A stretch of DNA of 64,000 nucleotides from Bugula neritina (taxonomy: Eukaryota; Bryozoa; Gymnolaemata; Cheilostomatida; Bugulidae): assembly GCA_964035545.1 (NCBI GenBank), contig OZ037765.1, forward strand, positions 11,650,698-11,714,697, read 5' to 3'. Position numbers and translations under genes: made by a program. The first letter of the stretch is position 1, and each line of letters begins with the position of its first letter. Positions 43,201 through 54,000 of this stretch are shown here, piece after piece. The notes beneath the pieces are model-generated. The model was not told the DNA's origin and searched no databases. It saw only the letters and a program-made list of their open reading frames with translations.

Positions 43201-44584
43201 AGAGAAATCTAGAGAAGCGTGGCGTGTGTCCCAAGAAGCTCAACCTGCCACAATAGCCGATCAATTAGGTAATGAGGTTTACATGCATCATCCCAACTTA
43301 CACAGATGGCAATCTGAAGAATCAGTGTTAGCAACTGGTGACCACCATAGGGTAACACACAACTTTTATCCTTACCATGCAGAGTATAAACAGATGTCAA
43401 CATCTGATAGACAATCTAATAATGGTACTCCACCTCCTCCCATTCCAGCTCGAGGTGCTACCTCGAAACCTCCACTTCCTCCCAAACCGATGCAGCTTTA
43501 TCATGCAACACCAACCCATATAGAAGAGGACAATCTCCCTAACAAGTTCTATGAAAATTATGAGCACTTGCAGTTAGAAATGCAACCAGCAAAACAGCCC
43601 AGGACACTGCGTATAATACATAATCAATTGAAGGGTCCTAGCTTCCGAAGAGGTTCGTTGGACTCTATGATGGATAACCTCGAGTCATTCCAAAACTATT
43701 CCTCAAGTTCTAGCACAGAATCACATGATGGTTCAGATCTTCTATCTAGTTTGACCACCACATTTGACCAAAAACTTAAGTTATTAGTTGATCCGAAGTA
43801 TTGTACAGATAGCCAAGGTAACAGGAGGCTAAAAACTAATAGTGACAGCTCCAGTGTTAGTAGCAGTGCTTGGAGTCATCGAGACCCAGTCTCACATCAA
43901 CCGTACAACAGTGTATCCGATCAAAGCCGGGAAAGTCTGCTGAGCATTCTCAGTAATAAAGAGAATATGCATGGCTGCGAGTCATTTTCTTCTAATCAAG
44001 ATTTCGAACCTGGTTATTCTGGGTCTGCTTCCAGTTTAGGGAGCCTACCTCATCGCCATGAGGCTAAAATAGGCATAGCCTCTAGAATAGAGCGGAAAGA
44101 TATCAAACCTTTGGTTTATGCACCTGTATACAATTCATCCGTTACTAGAGTAGTTAATGCAACAGGTAGTGTAATCTCTAACAATCAGAGTAATGTGGAA
44201 GATTTAAATAGTGAAGAAGACAAAGATTATGCTAACAATAATGCAATAGATTATCATGGCGCGCCTTATAAGCACCGTAAAATAAGTCAAGAAAAGAAGC
44301 GAATTCGGCGTCGACATACTGTGGGTGCAGCAGATTTTAATAACTCATTAGTTAGCCATAAGCAAACTGATGCTAGCCCTCTTACTCCGCAGGAAAGTCT
44401 CTCAGCTTGGCAAAGGTTGCAGCCTGGTGGTGGTATGGAACCATTGGGTTTCAAAGGCTGGATTGCTAAAGAAAGGTGTCGAGCAAGTTCACCAGAGTTA
44501 CATAGTCATGTGACACCCAATATTATGCATATACATAAAGTGGACCAATCTTTAGTCAACTCTCTTTTAGGATCACATATGTAA
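10484..44584 (+). CDS. ARHGAP21/23: Rho GTPase-activating protein 21/23-like (PDZ-PH-RhoGAP), complete
   Basis: Switches off Rho-family GTPases by stimulating GTP hydrolysis; relatives act at Golgi and cell junctions. Exons: 10484-10595, 11382-11541, 13222-13273, 13924-14023, 28210-28398, 34909-35351, 35715-36801, 37342-37431, 37903-37996, 38114-38375, 39051-39263, 40442-40577, 40763-41028, 41675-41941, 42088-42355, 42525-42676, 43163-44584. They total 5313 nt, or 1770 aa plus TAA. Domains: PDZ about residues 10-107; long Ser/Pro/His-rich disordered region about 205-775; PH about 818-934; RhoGAP about 1012-1210; SH3-ligand-like proline run (PPPPIPAR) near 1387. A C-terminal motif, RRRHTVG (about 1679) followed by WIAKERCR (about 1730), matches the end of vertebrate ARHGAP21/23. 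PH rather than C2 between PDZ and GAP excludes SYD-1/RhoGAP100F. The 42677-43162 intron uses a GC donor. The start is supported by an upstream in-frame stop in the candidate 5' UTR exon. Small extra exons inside the long introns cannot be excluded. Confidence 0.92.
12450..12960. repeat. Imperfect inverted repeat, possible degenerate MITE
   Basis: The left side (12450-12535) contains TTTGGCTAAATTT and, further in, CCCAGTTAGACGCTATTT. The right side (12889-12940) reads back as TTTGGCTAAATTC, CACATGGACGCTTCC and GATTAGACGCTATTT. The arms match in order but with gaps. The short word GACGCTTCC/AGACGC also recurs outside the arms (12940-12965). No target-site duplication is clear. Confidence 0.4.
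19640..20760. repeat. Degenerate AGTAT/ACTTA-rich low-complexity tract
   Basis: Dense in short words such as ACTTATA, AGTATTAGTA, AGTAATA and ACTTAAAGTTA, without a fixed period. It resembles the hexamer arrays at 48770-50500 and has probably decayed from similar simple sequence. Confidence 0.45.
23143..23160. repeat. CATA microsatellite
   Basis: ACATACATACATACATAC, 4.5 units of a tetranucleotide. A related CGTACATACGTAC follows about 10 bases later. Confidence 0.8.
24785..24946. mobile_element. Short foldback/MITE-like element with about 50-bp inverted arms
   Basis: The arms 24793-24835 and 24896-24938 are reverse complements over 43 bases with about 4 mismatches (TATAAGCAGCTCCGAGTTGG against TATAAGCAGCGCCGAGTTGG). 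Pairing continues outward to AATGGTT/AACCATT, so the unit is about 162 bp with a 60-base loop. There is no coding content. It is either a small non-autonomous DNA element or a long RNA hairpin within the ARHGAP intron transcript. Confidence 0.6.
24992..25005 (+). repeat. G14 homopolymer
   Basis: Fourteen consecutive G followed by TGGGAG, in an otherwise AT-rich intron. It could form a G-quadruplex, and its length may be a sequencing or assembly uncertainty. Confidence 0.85.
28874..29109. mobile_element. hAT-type MITE, 236 bp
   Basis: The left end CAGGGGTGGGCAACTTC and the right end, read in reverse complement as CAGGGGTGGGTAACTTC, form terminal inverted repeats of 16/17 bases. CAGGGGTGGGCAA is a well-known hAT superfamily terminus. 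Flanking 8-bp sequences CGCTAGAG (28866-28873) and CCCTAGAG (29110-29117) match at 7 of 8 positions, the target-site duplication length of hAT elements. No transposase is present, so the element is non-autonomous. Confidence 0.85.
31640..31900 (+). promoter_or_regulatory. Possible internal promoter or alternative first exon of ARHGAP21/23 (weak)
   Basis: A CpG- and GC-richer patch inside the AT-rich 6.5-kb intron, including TTTTTCGCGATCGACC at about 31667. A strong donor-like site (CATTG|GTAAGTAAG) follows at about 31690. A first exon here would give a transcript lacking the PDZ exons. This is inference from composition and one splice site only. Confidence 0.2.
38114..39263 (+). other. PH domain of ARHGAP21/23 (two exons)
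   Basis: Exon 38114-38375 carries TGILAVKIV, SWRGMGAVLSRDMLYLVRDK (strands 1-4). Exon 39051-39263 carries INIIACFVAIAHSYTKKRHV, FKLRT, EYLFQAEDDDDMVDWVKAIE, which is the closing strands and C-terminal helix with its invariant Trp. The pattern matches the ARHGAP21 PH/ARF-binding region. The basic GWL-type first strand of vertebrate members is weak here (TGILAV). Confidence 0.88.
40763..42355 (+). other. RhoGAP catalytic domain (three exons)
   Basis: The domain begins at FGIPIHECTP. It contains the arginine-finger loop GIYRVPGNKAA (Arg about residue 1049), then WRDVNVLSSLLKTFFRRLPE, LPEYNFETLKYLAIHLRKVA, and MDTRNLAIIFGPTIIRS with the conserved asparagine after NLAI/FGP. It ends near YHEWIF. 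All signature residues of an active RhoGAP are present. Confidence 0.92.
42677..43162 (+). other. GC-AG intron in ARHGAP21/23
   Basis: The frame runs open through ..LQQE and then needs a phase-0 junction to VAARNQKLMEVRVEK. The only donor that fits is GAG|GCATGT, paired with the acceptor TTTTCTAG|GTT. The nearby GT at CAT|GTTGTA has the wrong phase. GC-AG is the commonest non-canonical U2-type class. Confidence 0.7.
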
Positions 44585-44857
44585 CTGTAATTGGCATGCA
44601 CTGCTCACTTAGCATTTAGTAATACATTTTTTATGTCCCTGGATATAAATATATATATATAATGTGCCACACATAATATTTAGTTTTACACGAAAGATAT
44701 TTTTTGTAGCTATTGCAATATATGTCGACTATATTATATGCATGTAAATAGTTATTATACTTATAGTCAATTTGAGTTGATTGGTCTTATATCAGAAGCC
44801 TTACTTTATACTAATGGACACCTTAGTCACATTGTAAAATATTTCTTTATTTACACT

Positions 44858-44863
44858 ATTAAA
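44858..44863 (+). promoter_or_regulatory. Candidate poly(A) signal of ARHGAP21/23
   Basis: ATTAAA about 275 bases after the stop, a common variant signal. No AATAAA is nearer on this strand. Confidence 0.4.
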
Positions 44864-45292
44864 GAAAATATGCTACCATAACTATGTGATATTTTATGGA
44901 AAAGCTAAAATACATTATAATTTATAACCATGAAAACTTCTTTAGCCTAATGTGCATCATTTTTTGGTAAGGTAGTATTTCTGTTCTTTAATCCCAAAGA
45001 CTTTCCAGCAATAAGTCATCAAATGGCATATTCAGCAGTTCACTATTTGATATTATTCTCACTTTGACACTTGAATCCATCACAAGCTTCATCTTACTAT
45101 AATGATATTTTTACCATTAGAACTTTTCAAATGGAAGCTGATGTAATGGGATGACATATTTCAACTATTTGCATAATTACTAATAACACCTATAAATACC
45201 TTTCAAGAGACACTTTATGAGAGTCCAATGGTATACCTAGATCAAAATGAAGAAACACAAAACTTTATAAATATACGGTCTTTGAGATAAGC
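44864..45292. other. Space between two convergent gene ends
   Basis: About 430 bases of AT-rich sequence between the ARHGAP 3' UTR (+) and the last exon of the unknown gene (-). TTTATT at about 44850 would be an AATAAA on the minus strand, so the two 3' UTRs may overlap. Confidence 0.4.
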
Positions 45293-48200
45293 TCATTTCA
45301 ATTCTAAAATTTGCACAAGTGTTACCAAGAGAATTACAGCAGGCAATACCTGAACATGCCTTAATACAAAAGGAAAGTGTTGTACAGCTTTGGCACCTTT
45401 GTTTAGATAACAAATGGAAGGTTGACAAAGAACTACTTTGGGTCAAATGTGAATAAAAAAATTCTGCTGTGTTTTAAAACCTAACCAATGTATCACATTG
45501 AAAATATTTTTTGTAAATTTAATTTTTTTAAACCATGAATTACCTGATGTATTTTTGTTGGAAGACATGTCGCTTATTTTGTCCACTTGAGTTGATGTCG
45601 CTAAGGGACCACCTATAAAAAGGACAACCTTTAATTTGTATAATATATTTGTATAATTTGTATTCTTGTGGGCTGCTAAACCATTTTTCTATGCAAATAA
45701 GCATTTATTAAGGTTTTTGCAATAACTCAACACCAACTATATTGAAGTTGTCTAAATCTATTAATCATGTTCATTACTTAATGTCGGTAATTAGCAGATG
45801 TTGCGAAGTTCTTTTAAGTTCTAATTAACAGCAATCAAAGTACAATTTTACTTTTATTACTAATATCTAAACTCATACCTAAACCGTTTCCAGCCGATGA
45901 ATGAACATGACCAAATGAGCTGTTTGATTTGTAGTTCAGACTCTCATTTTCTTTTGGAAGAACTTCAAACAACCCGGTTGCATTTAGTTGTTCACAAGGT
46001 GACTCTAAAGGTGAATAAACACTGCGGGCAGGTGATGGAAATCTGGCACAAATTTTATGAGGGGGCGAGGCAAACATTTTCCCATTGCATTGTATAATGA
46101 TAGGGTTTTGGGGCAAGGGAATTTTAGCAGAAGTCTTGCATACAGATGGTTTGGAGTGAACTTGACTTCTTGAAGAACTGTCTTCGAATAACTCATCAAA
46201 AACAAGCTGAGCAGCTGACCTGCAATAACAAGTCAGCGCTGATAGGTTTGACACCTTCCAACATCAAAACATGATTCATATATTCATTTTAAATAAAATG
46301 GTTAACATGCTCCATATGACAAGTTGTATAGAAAAGTCAATTTAAACCACAATAAATGTGTTATAGCTGACTAGAGTGGCAAAATTATTTAGCTTATTAC
46401 TTCTGTGTCGATGAAACAGTTTGGCTCGCTTGTGAATACAACGGTTGGCTAAATGGCAAAGATGTAATCTCTTTAGGAGGAGAAGCAATAGTCAGAACGG
46501 AATAGTCAACTTCTGTGCAATTTGATGCATCTAAATCAATAAAAAGCACGGTAAAATGTTAAAAATGATTGAAACTGCCAGTTATACTCGCAACACAAAG
46601 AATGTAAAGCAATAATATGTTATTAGATATATGAAATAACAAAGCTGTGACTGCAACAATTACAGAAGCTTCAAGATATAACCATAACTTCATTGGTGTA
46701 CAATAAAAAGTGTATATTAATTATAATATTGCATAACCAGCTGTACGTATATAAGACATACCTGAACTGACTGTTTCTGATTTATTCAAGAGTTGCTGCC
46801 TCACTTCATTAAACTGACAACACAAACGTTCATGAATCTTCACCAAATTAAGGCATTTTGTCAATCTAACACAATGCATAATACATATATAAACATTACA
46901 AGTTAGAACTAATGTTGGGCTTATTTTCAATATAGCTTTTAATGACAAAGAAAACGCCCATAAACATGCAATTAAAAATTAATCAACTTATTATAATGAG
47001 AAACATTGAATCTACTTTACATGATATACTAAATGTTTCAGTATAATCTGACTGAAATATTATTACACTAGCTTAATTGAGCTCAACCTTGTGTTAATTT
47101 GGAGTTGTTTTCTTTTGATAGACCTTGCAGAAAATCTGGAAGTGTTGGAGAAATTCTGACTATCACTCAATTCCTCTTTTGTCGACTTAAAGACTCGTGA
47201 CAATCTGCCCAGAGCTTCTTTAATGGCATCTATTTCCATTTCAACAGGCTGAACTTATGAAATTACACAAAAGTTACAAATTAACTACAGATATAAGAGA
47301 ATACTTTTGGTATCTTATAGAGTCAATAGAGCATTTGAAGTCAATTCTTGACACGCCTGAATATTAACGCCAATAAAAGCAAATACTATAAAATAAAAAG
47401 CAGGCCCACTTCCTCAACAATTCACATGTAATAAAACTTTGCATATAAGTAAGTCAACCTTCAGCTAACGAGTCAAATGAATCTTTCATAGATTCTGATA
47501 CTTGCTCCTGTCGCTGCTGCAAATGATACAATATAGCCATTGCTCTGCTGTGCTTCTAAAATTAAAAAGACCCCAACACAGACATTTATAATGATGAATA
47601 TTATAGGAAATTGCTAGTCTATTAGTATACAGCAGAATATTATTGAGTTAGTGAACAGCATAATGATTACATATCTGCATGTAAAAAGTTCTACAATAGT
47701 TTTATGTAGAAATTTATTTTTCATATATTATAAAAGTTGTTTAGTGTAAGTTAGGATTTAAATTTTAACATTACTAGTAGCCATAATGCAATAAAACAAT
47801 GAAAATGTAATGCATAAATAACCAATCAAAATCGATGTATATATTACATTTTAGTGAATACTAATGGTAGACGAATATGCTTTAGGCATGAACGATGTTT
47901 GAATTATTTTGTTACTTGATCATCTGCTTTTTCTTCTGCATAATCAGAATCATTCATATGACACAGTCTTTTGCTAGCTTTTCGAGTTGAAGCCCTTGTC
48001 TTTCTAGTAAATGGAGATGATTCAGTTAGCTTAGTGTTTTGAGATGATGCATCATGTTTTGTTGGGGAAAGTTGAGATGCAGAGGTGATTTCTGTTTGTT
48101 GCAGATTGTCCATTAAATATGCTGATCTAAAAAACACATGCCGTGGTAAAATATATACACAGAAAAATGGCTAATATAGGAATGAGTAAGACATATACAG

Positions 48201-48641
48201 TAACTAAAATGCTCATCTGCAATAAAAATGTGAACATAAAATAGTAACACAATTTCTAGTTGAAATTAGGCCTATAATAAAAAAGTAAAAACACTTATTT
48301 TCCCTGGTCTAGGTTAGATTTGAATTTACAGTTTCTATACATACTTTTTATGCAAGAGTTTAGCTAAAGGCACTAGTTCAAGAAGTTTGGGTAATTTATA
48401 AGTTATAAAAATATATTTTTTGAAATAATACATCAAAATTTAATTTCTTATTTTTATGATATAAAAGCTATTTAAACTTTTCTGTGATAATAAGCTAAAA
48501 TTTAGGTCAACATACAAAATTCTTCGTCGATTTGATCTAACAATGTCTGAACCAAAACTTCTTTTTGAGCAGTGCACAGTCTGGGTATCAGTATGCTATT
48601 ACTTACACACATTGCTCTGAGGCAATATCAGGAGAATCCAT
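45293..48641 (-). CDS. Uncharacterised protein, about 418 aa, nine exons
   Basis: I do not recognise this gene. Exons in transcript order: 48641-48607 (ATG at 48641), 48126-47916, 47555-47459, 47253-47088, 46865-46762, 46530-46401, 46219-45879, 45612-45544, 45396-45293, all junctions in phase. Residues 1-82 are hydrophilic with a basic stretch (TRKTRASTRKASKRL). About 83-204 is probably helical and possibly coiled-coil (MAILYHLQQRQEQVSESMK; LTKCLNLVKIHERLC). About 205-384 is Ser/Pro-rich and disordered. The last exon would add a hydrophobic C-terminus (HVQVLPAVILLVTLVQILEL). If the final donor (ACATCAG|GTAATT) is not used, the frame instead reads on to a stop at 45443-45445 (417 aa). There is no signal peptide or known domain. 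A nuclear or cytoskeletal scaffold is possible, but that is a guess. Confidence 0.68.
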
Positions 48642-48769
48642 CACAGTCACTACCAAGTCCAACTTTATTGAAACACTAAACTAAAAAGTAATGAACTGGT
48701 ACGATTAGTGGAAAATAATCGAGCGACACAAACCTAAAGAGGGAATTGCACAAACAAAAAATCATATTA

Positions 48770-49080
48770 CTTAATCTTATTAGTCACTACTGACAAATGA
48801 TAAGTCATTATCATTACGATTACATTTACTTTGACACTTCTACTTTTAGTGATGTACTGTTTATTGATACTGATAGTAACTACGAGTATGACTGTCACTA
48901 TGACTACCACTATGAGTTCGAGCATAGGATGATCATCACAAAGTCGCATAAGTGATAAGACTAAGAATAAGTGTCATAAACTCATTATCATCATCATGAC
49001 TATTAGTATGAGAATCAGTATCACTATGATTCTACTATAACTATAACTATAAGTATAACTATGATCATGATGATGATGGT
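48770..49080. repeat. Degenerate ACTATGA/ATCATGA array
   Basis: A run of imperfect 6-base words (ACTATGACTACCACTATGAG, then TATAACTATAAGTATAACTA, then GATCATGATGATGATGGTGA), without exact copies. Confidence 0.6.
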
Positions 49081-49589
49081 GACTAATGCAATTTCAATTT
49101 ATTTCCAATGATGATAAAAATGCAATAAATGTTTTAGCTTCCTCGCAACAATATAAATACATGCATAAGAATTTTGAAATTATTCTATTTTATAATGACC
49201 TTATGATTACGATGATCTTAATTTTGAACGGCTCAATTTATATTATTAATATTATCTACTCAAGCCTCAAGTTGAAGAAGTTAAGCTCGGAAACGGGTCA
49301 AGAGAAGATACTTCTGCTTTTTAGCCCGTCGTTTCACATTAATGCGTTTTATCACTTTTTGAAACCGAAAACCAAAGGACGCAAAATCAAATATTATTCG
49401 TAAATTATTGGGCTCGATAAAAATAATGTAATGTTCTTAGGCTTAGAGTTTATAAACTTCAAATCACTGAACCAGAAATCATAAAATTGAAAGAAATAAG
49501 TATTAGATTCAATCTAACTTTAAGTTTATATGGCTTTGCTGATGCACTTGTATAATTATATATATTAAATTTCTATCAACTATGTCTAT

Positions 49590-49745
49590 TGTAGTTTTAG
49601 AAACAGAGTCACTCTCAGAGTGACACTGACTGGGACTCTGGGAGAGTGAGCAATGCTCACGCCTCACACTCAGTCCCACAGTCCTGAGTCACTGTCAGTG
49701 TCACCACAGTCACTCTGACTCAGTCATTGTCAGAGTCCAGGCCCT
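49590..49745. repeat. GC-richer degenerate (AGTSAC) array
   Basis: Words such as GAGTCACT, CAGAGTGACACTGACT and GTCAGTGTCACC repeat with G/C exchanges. Base composition is clearly richer in GC than the flanks. Many short stretches are self-complementary (ACTCTCAGAGT), so the tract could fold. Confidence 0.6.
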
Positions 49746-49794
49746 AGATATGGGGATTTGAAGCCTGAAGCTGAAAGCCAAAGAGAATAATCAT

Positions 49795-49935
49795 TATTCA
49801 TTAGTATTAGTATTACATTTACTGTATTAGTATTATTAATAGTATTACTATTACTATTAGTATTATTATTACTATTACTATTAGTATTACTATTAGTATT
49901 AGTATTACTATTACTATTACTATTAGTATTAGTAA
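49795..49935. repeat. Hexamer array (TATTAS)n
   Basis: About 20 consecutive units of TATTAG or TATTAC with some triplet slippage. The G and C versions alternate irregularly on the same strand. Confidence 0.8.
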
Positions 49936-49959
49936 CTGAACATGAATATCAATAGACAT

Positions 49960-50500
49960 ACTGTGATACTGATACTCATAGTTTCAATATGAATATAGAA
50001 ATATCCTCTATAAGTCTTGCTATCACTATGAGTATGAATTATGGGTATCAGTATGAGTATGAATATCAGTTTCACATAAAATGTAACTTGCATTGAATGT
50101 AAAACTGATAGTCAGGCTCAAACTGATCGACTTACACTTATGGCCTAGTGTATCAGTATCAGTATGGCTATGAGTATGACTGTTACTGTTAGTCTTAGTG
50201 TGAGACTGTAAGTGTACAATAAAATTAAACATAGTATTAATTGTAACACTATAAGTATGGCTCATACTCCTAAGGATAATGATAGTCATAGTGATAATTA
50301 TAGTCACGCTATCATTATTAGTCTGAATATGATAATGGTGATTGTCTTGGACTATCAGCTTCAGTATGACTATGAGTATTAGTGTCTAACTCTATGACTA
50401 CTAGTATTCGTGTTACCATATTAAATTCAATGCAGATATGACATCTTGTTCATGATTATCAAGATCACTATGATTATGAATATTAGTATCAGTATGAGTA
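49960..50500. repeat. Degenerate hexamer array (TATSAN)n
   Basis: Units such as TATCAG, TATGAG, TATGAA and TATGAC recur in clusters (about 49960-50080, 50150-50200, 50335-50390 and 50460-50505), separated by decayed sequence. Same G/C exchange pattern as the neighbouring arrays. Confidence 0.65.
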
Positions 50501-51068
50501 TGAAAAGATAATCATTGATTGTTGTTATGATGAATACAGAGTGTGAATGTAAATGAGGTTCAAGTTACTGTCAGAGCTGAAATGAGATTAAATTGAGTCA
50601 TGACACTGATGAGAGTTATTTTTGTAACAGCCTCCTTACCAAACTCAAAGGTAAGTTGAGTTTGAAGCTGGGATTTTGTAACTTACCTTTAGTTTTATGC
50701 CTTACAAACTCTGTAAATGCAACAGTAAGTGGTAAAATTGATTTGATTTTAAATCTCACTCAAATTCGAGCAAATCTAGCGTTGATAAAAGCTAATCTAA
50801 ACTAATCAAAATAAAAGACTATAATTAGGACAAAATAAGGTTTTATTTTAGAAATGATTCTTTTATTTCATGATTAAAATATTCCTGCTTTTAACTGAGA
50901 TTTTAATATGCTTCATGTAGTAAAATGTAGTGCAATATTTGGCTGTAATACTATGATTAATTAATATGCACAATTAAAAATTTTATTGGATCATTCATAG
51001 TGAAAGGTATGATTAATGCAAGTATTGGAAAGTCACTGCTAAAAAACTGAGAAAAGACATTGTATATT

Positions 51069-54000
51069 ATGGGTCAAGCTGAGAGTCGCCAAGAGCAGTT
51101 TTGGGAAGCGTGTGGCTTTGGCCATGTTGATAAAGTACGGGAATTGCTTGAAGAAGGAGTTGATGTCAATTGGGTTTCCAAGACGGTAACATATATTAAA
51201 GCAATAGATATAATTCAATATTTATTAATTTAGTTTGACAAAGATCTAAACTTTAAAGCCTTTTTTCCAGAAATAAAAGCGTAATATTTATTTCAAAACA
51301 TTTTTGTAGCATGATTCCTGTCCTATACACGCTGCTTCTCAAGGAAAACCGGAAATTGTGAAGATGCTAATTGAAGCTGGTTGTGATGTTAATGTTAGGG
51401 ATGAGGTAATTTGTGTTACCATACTAAATTTAGTTTTACGTGGCATCTTTGTTGATGGTAAACTTCTTTATTTTTCTGGTTTTTCTCTTCAGTGGTAGCC
51501 AAAGGAGATTAACTCTTTTTAGATTTTCTGATTTCTGGCATCTCTCACCTTAAGTTCTAGCTTTTTCATGTCATTTTTTACTGCACCTTTCAACTTTTTC
51601 TATAACTTTCTTTCCCACCTAGTCTTCTCAGCACATGACCATATCACTTCTTTTAATTCCACACCTGTTGTTCTTTTCATGTACTCATTTTTAATACTAT
51701 CTGTTCTTGTCATTCAAATTACTAGTTTAAGCATTCTTAGCTTCACTATCTCCTGTCTCCCAGTCCGTCTCTCTGTTTATGAATCATACATTACTTCTGA
51801 ATATCTTTTCGTTCAACCTAATCAACACATTATATTTCATATTGTTTCTTAGACTCTTAATTTATTTCAGCCTACTTGTACTGCTCCTCTAGCTGCAACT
51901 TCCTGCATTGTAGCTCTAATTTGATGTCTCTGGTTTTAGGAAGCCACGCTCCTTGCACTGTGGTTTGAAAATTCATACGCAAGTACTCAGTCTTTACTTT
52001 ACTAATTTTTTATTCTCTTGCTTTCTACTGCCATTCTCCATTTTTTTAGACTTTCTTCAAACAGCTCTTTACTTCTCTTACATTTAGCAATGGCATCTGC
52101 AAATGATATTGTTATATGGGGTCTCCTGTCTCACTTCATCTGTTAGTCTGTCTATCAATACTGCAAGTAAGAATGGGCTTAGCCTAGGGCCACACGGTGC
52201 GTATTTCCGCATGCGAAAATTGAACTCACAAGTAGCAAAGGTGTCCACTGTAGCGTCAGTGATGCGTGATAAATAAAGCTTTCATTTTTAAATCACACTC
52301 GCTTTCAATAAAACGCAATTTACTGGAATGTAGCACTAAAATAAAGAAATTGGGCTCGCTGAATAACTACCAGCCAATTAGGTAACGACGACAGAGACGA
52401 TTCGCACTTGCGTTGAAAATGCTGAGCGACAAGTGTGAATGTTTTCTCAACGCGCACAGTGGACACCTTTGCTACTTGTGAGTTCAATTTTCGCATGCGG
52501 AAATACGCACCGTGTGGCCCTAGGCTAAGAGCTAAATGTGATGCAGACTAACTTATATATAAGCTCCTACTGTACTCCTTATTGCTGTAACACTTCCCTT
52601 GTATATATCTGGTACTACTCTCACATTTCCCAGGTACATCTGAGATTCTTTAACTGTGCCATAAATTAGCTATTGGGACACACAGTGCAAATCATGTTAT
52701 TTTCTATGTTTTTTCTGTGAGCATCCTCAATGGAACTATTGCATCTGCCGTGCCCTTTCTAGACATGAACTCATACTGTTGTTCAAAAATCTCAACTTCT
52801 AATTTTTTTCTTCACAACTCTTTCTTATGCCTTCATGCTGTGACTTATAGTTTTATGATACTGTAGCTCATATAGCATTGTTCATCCCTTTTGCTCTTAT
52901 AAATGGGTACCAGCATGCTCTGTCTCCATTCTTCTGGCATCTTTCTCCTTTTTAAGACATGGTTGAATAGTCTAGTCAAGTATTTTACTCCTCACTCTCT
53001 TATAATAAACTGATTTTATATAAGACTTTGTAAGCTAACTGAAAAGAATTACAAATAAACTTGCATATTTACAAATATTTTTTTATTGTGATACTTGGTT
53101 AATTATCATTGTCTTTAATGCACAGCATCTCCTATTTAATATAAGTGTAAGAGTTAATTCCAGTGACAACCCATCTTAATGCTCAGTGAACTGATGATCT
53201 ATAAGCAATCTCATTGTTGTTTGTTTTAAGAATGTGTTGTTTATTCTGTTTGTCTGTATTTTAGAGAAAAAGTACTGCATTACATCATGCTGCTATGAAT
53301 GGATACACTGACTGTGTTAAACTGTTGATTGAAGCTGGAGCGTGTGTTAATGTGGAGGATAAGGTGAGATGTAGCAGTGTGTAAATTAATATTGCACTGC
53401 TTTTTGATTGTCTGTGACAGGGTTTACCAACCTTATTATATTACAACTAATTTGTGTACTGTAGAACAGCTGGACCCCGTTGCACAATGCAGCATACTGG
53501 GCTCATTCTGAAGTTACAGAAATTCTTATTTCACACAAAGCAGACTGCACTATAAAAAATAAGGTTACACCGGATATTATTTACCATTTATCTTCAAAAA
53601 TGCTAGTTGGGTAATTTGCACCATTCCATAAATTGTGTGTTTAAATTTAAAGTTCAAAGAGTTTTTATAAAAAAATATATTTTTAGGGCAAATAATTTTG
53701 ACTTATTGATTTTTATATGAAGATATACTTTACCTTGAATAAGTTTTCTAAGATTGTGAAATATTTGCTTTACAATTTAGGATGCACGATTGCCATTGCA
53801 TGAAGTAGCACGTAGTAGAAGCACAGATGAGAAGAGTATTGAAAGAATAACGGAATTGTTGATTGAAAGAGGATGTGATATAGAGTCCAAGGCTGGCACC
53901 GATGGTTTCAGTGACTTTACAGCCTTAATGTTTGCCAGTTATCATGGCCATGTCAGTGTAGTTCAACAGCTGCTGAAGGCAAACTGCAATGTCAATGCTC

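Larger units (their letters stand above)
48642..51068. other. Intergenic region between two divergent genes, mostly simple repeats
   Basis: Separates the minus-strand unknown gene from the plus-strand ankyrin gene and must contain both promoters. About 48770-49080 and 49590-50500 are degenerate hexamer arrays. The rest is AT-rich and I see no gene in it. A frame at 50593-50805 has no supporting feature. Confidence 0.6.

Noticed and set aside
45237-45446. 69-codon minus-strand ORF near the end of the unknown gene
   Set aside because: The overlapping frame that joins in phase to the upstream exon (ending at 45293) is more protein-like; this one is a shadow frame.
49795-50500. Possible CRISPR or satellite-type array
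   Set aside because: Units are 6 bases and degenerate, with no spacers; the DNA is animal nuclear.
50593-50805. 70-codon ORF upstream of the ankyrin gene
   Set aside because: No domain, no splice link to the ankyrin exons; also contains a short chance inverted repeat (AAAGGTAAGTT/AACTTACCTTT).
51568-51852. 94-codon plus-strand ORF in the ankyrin intron
   Set aside because: It is the antisense of the degenerate LINE tail, which is recognisable on the other strand.
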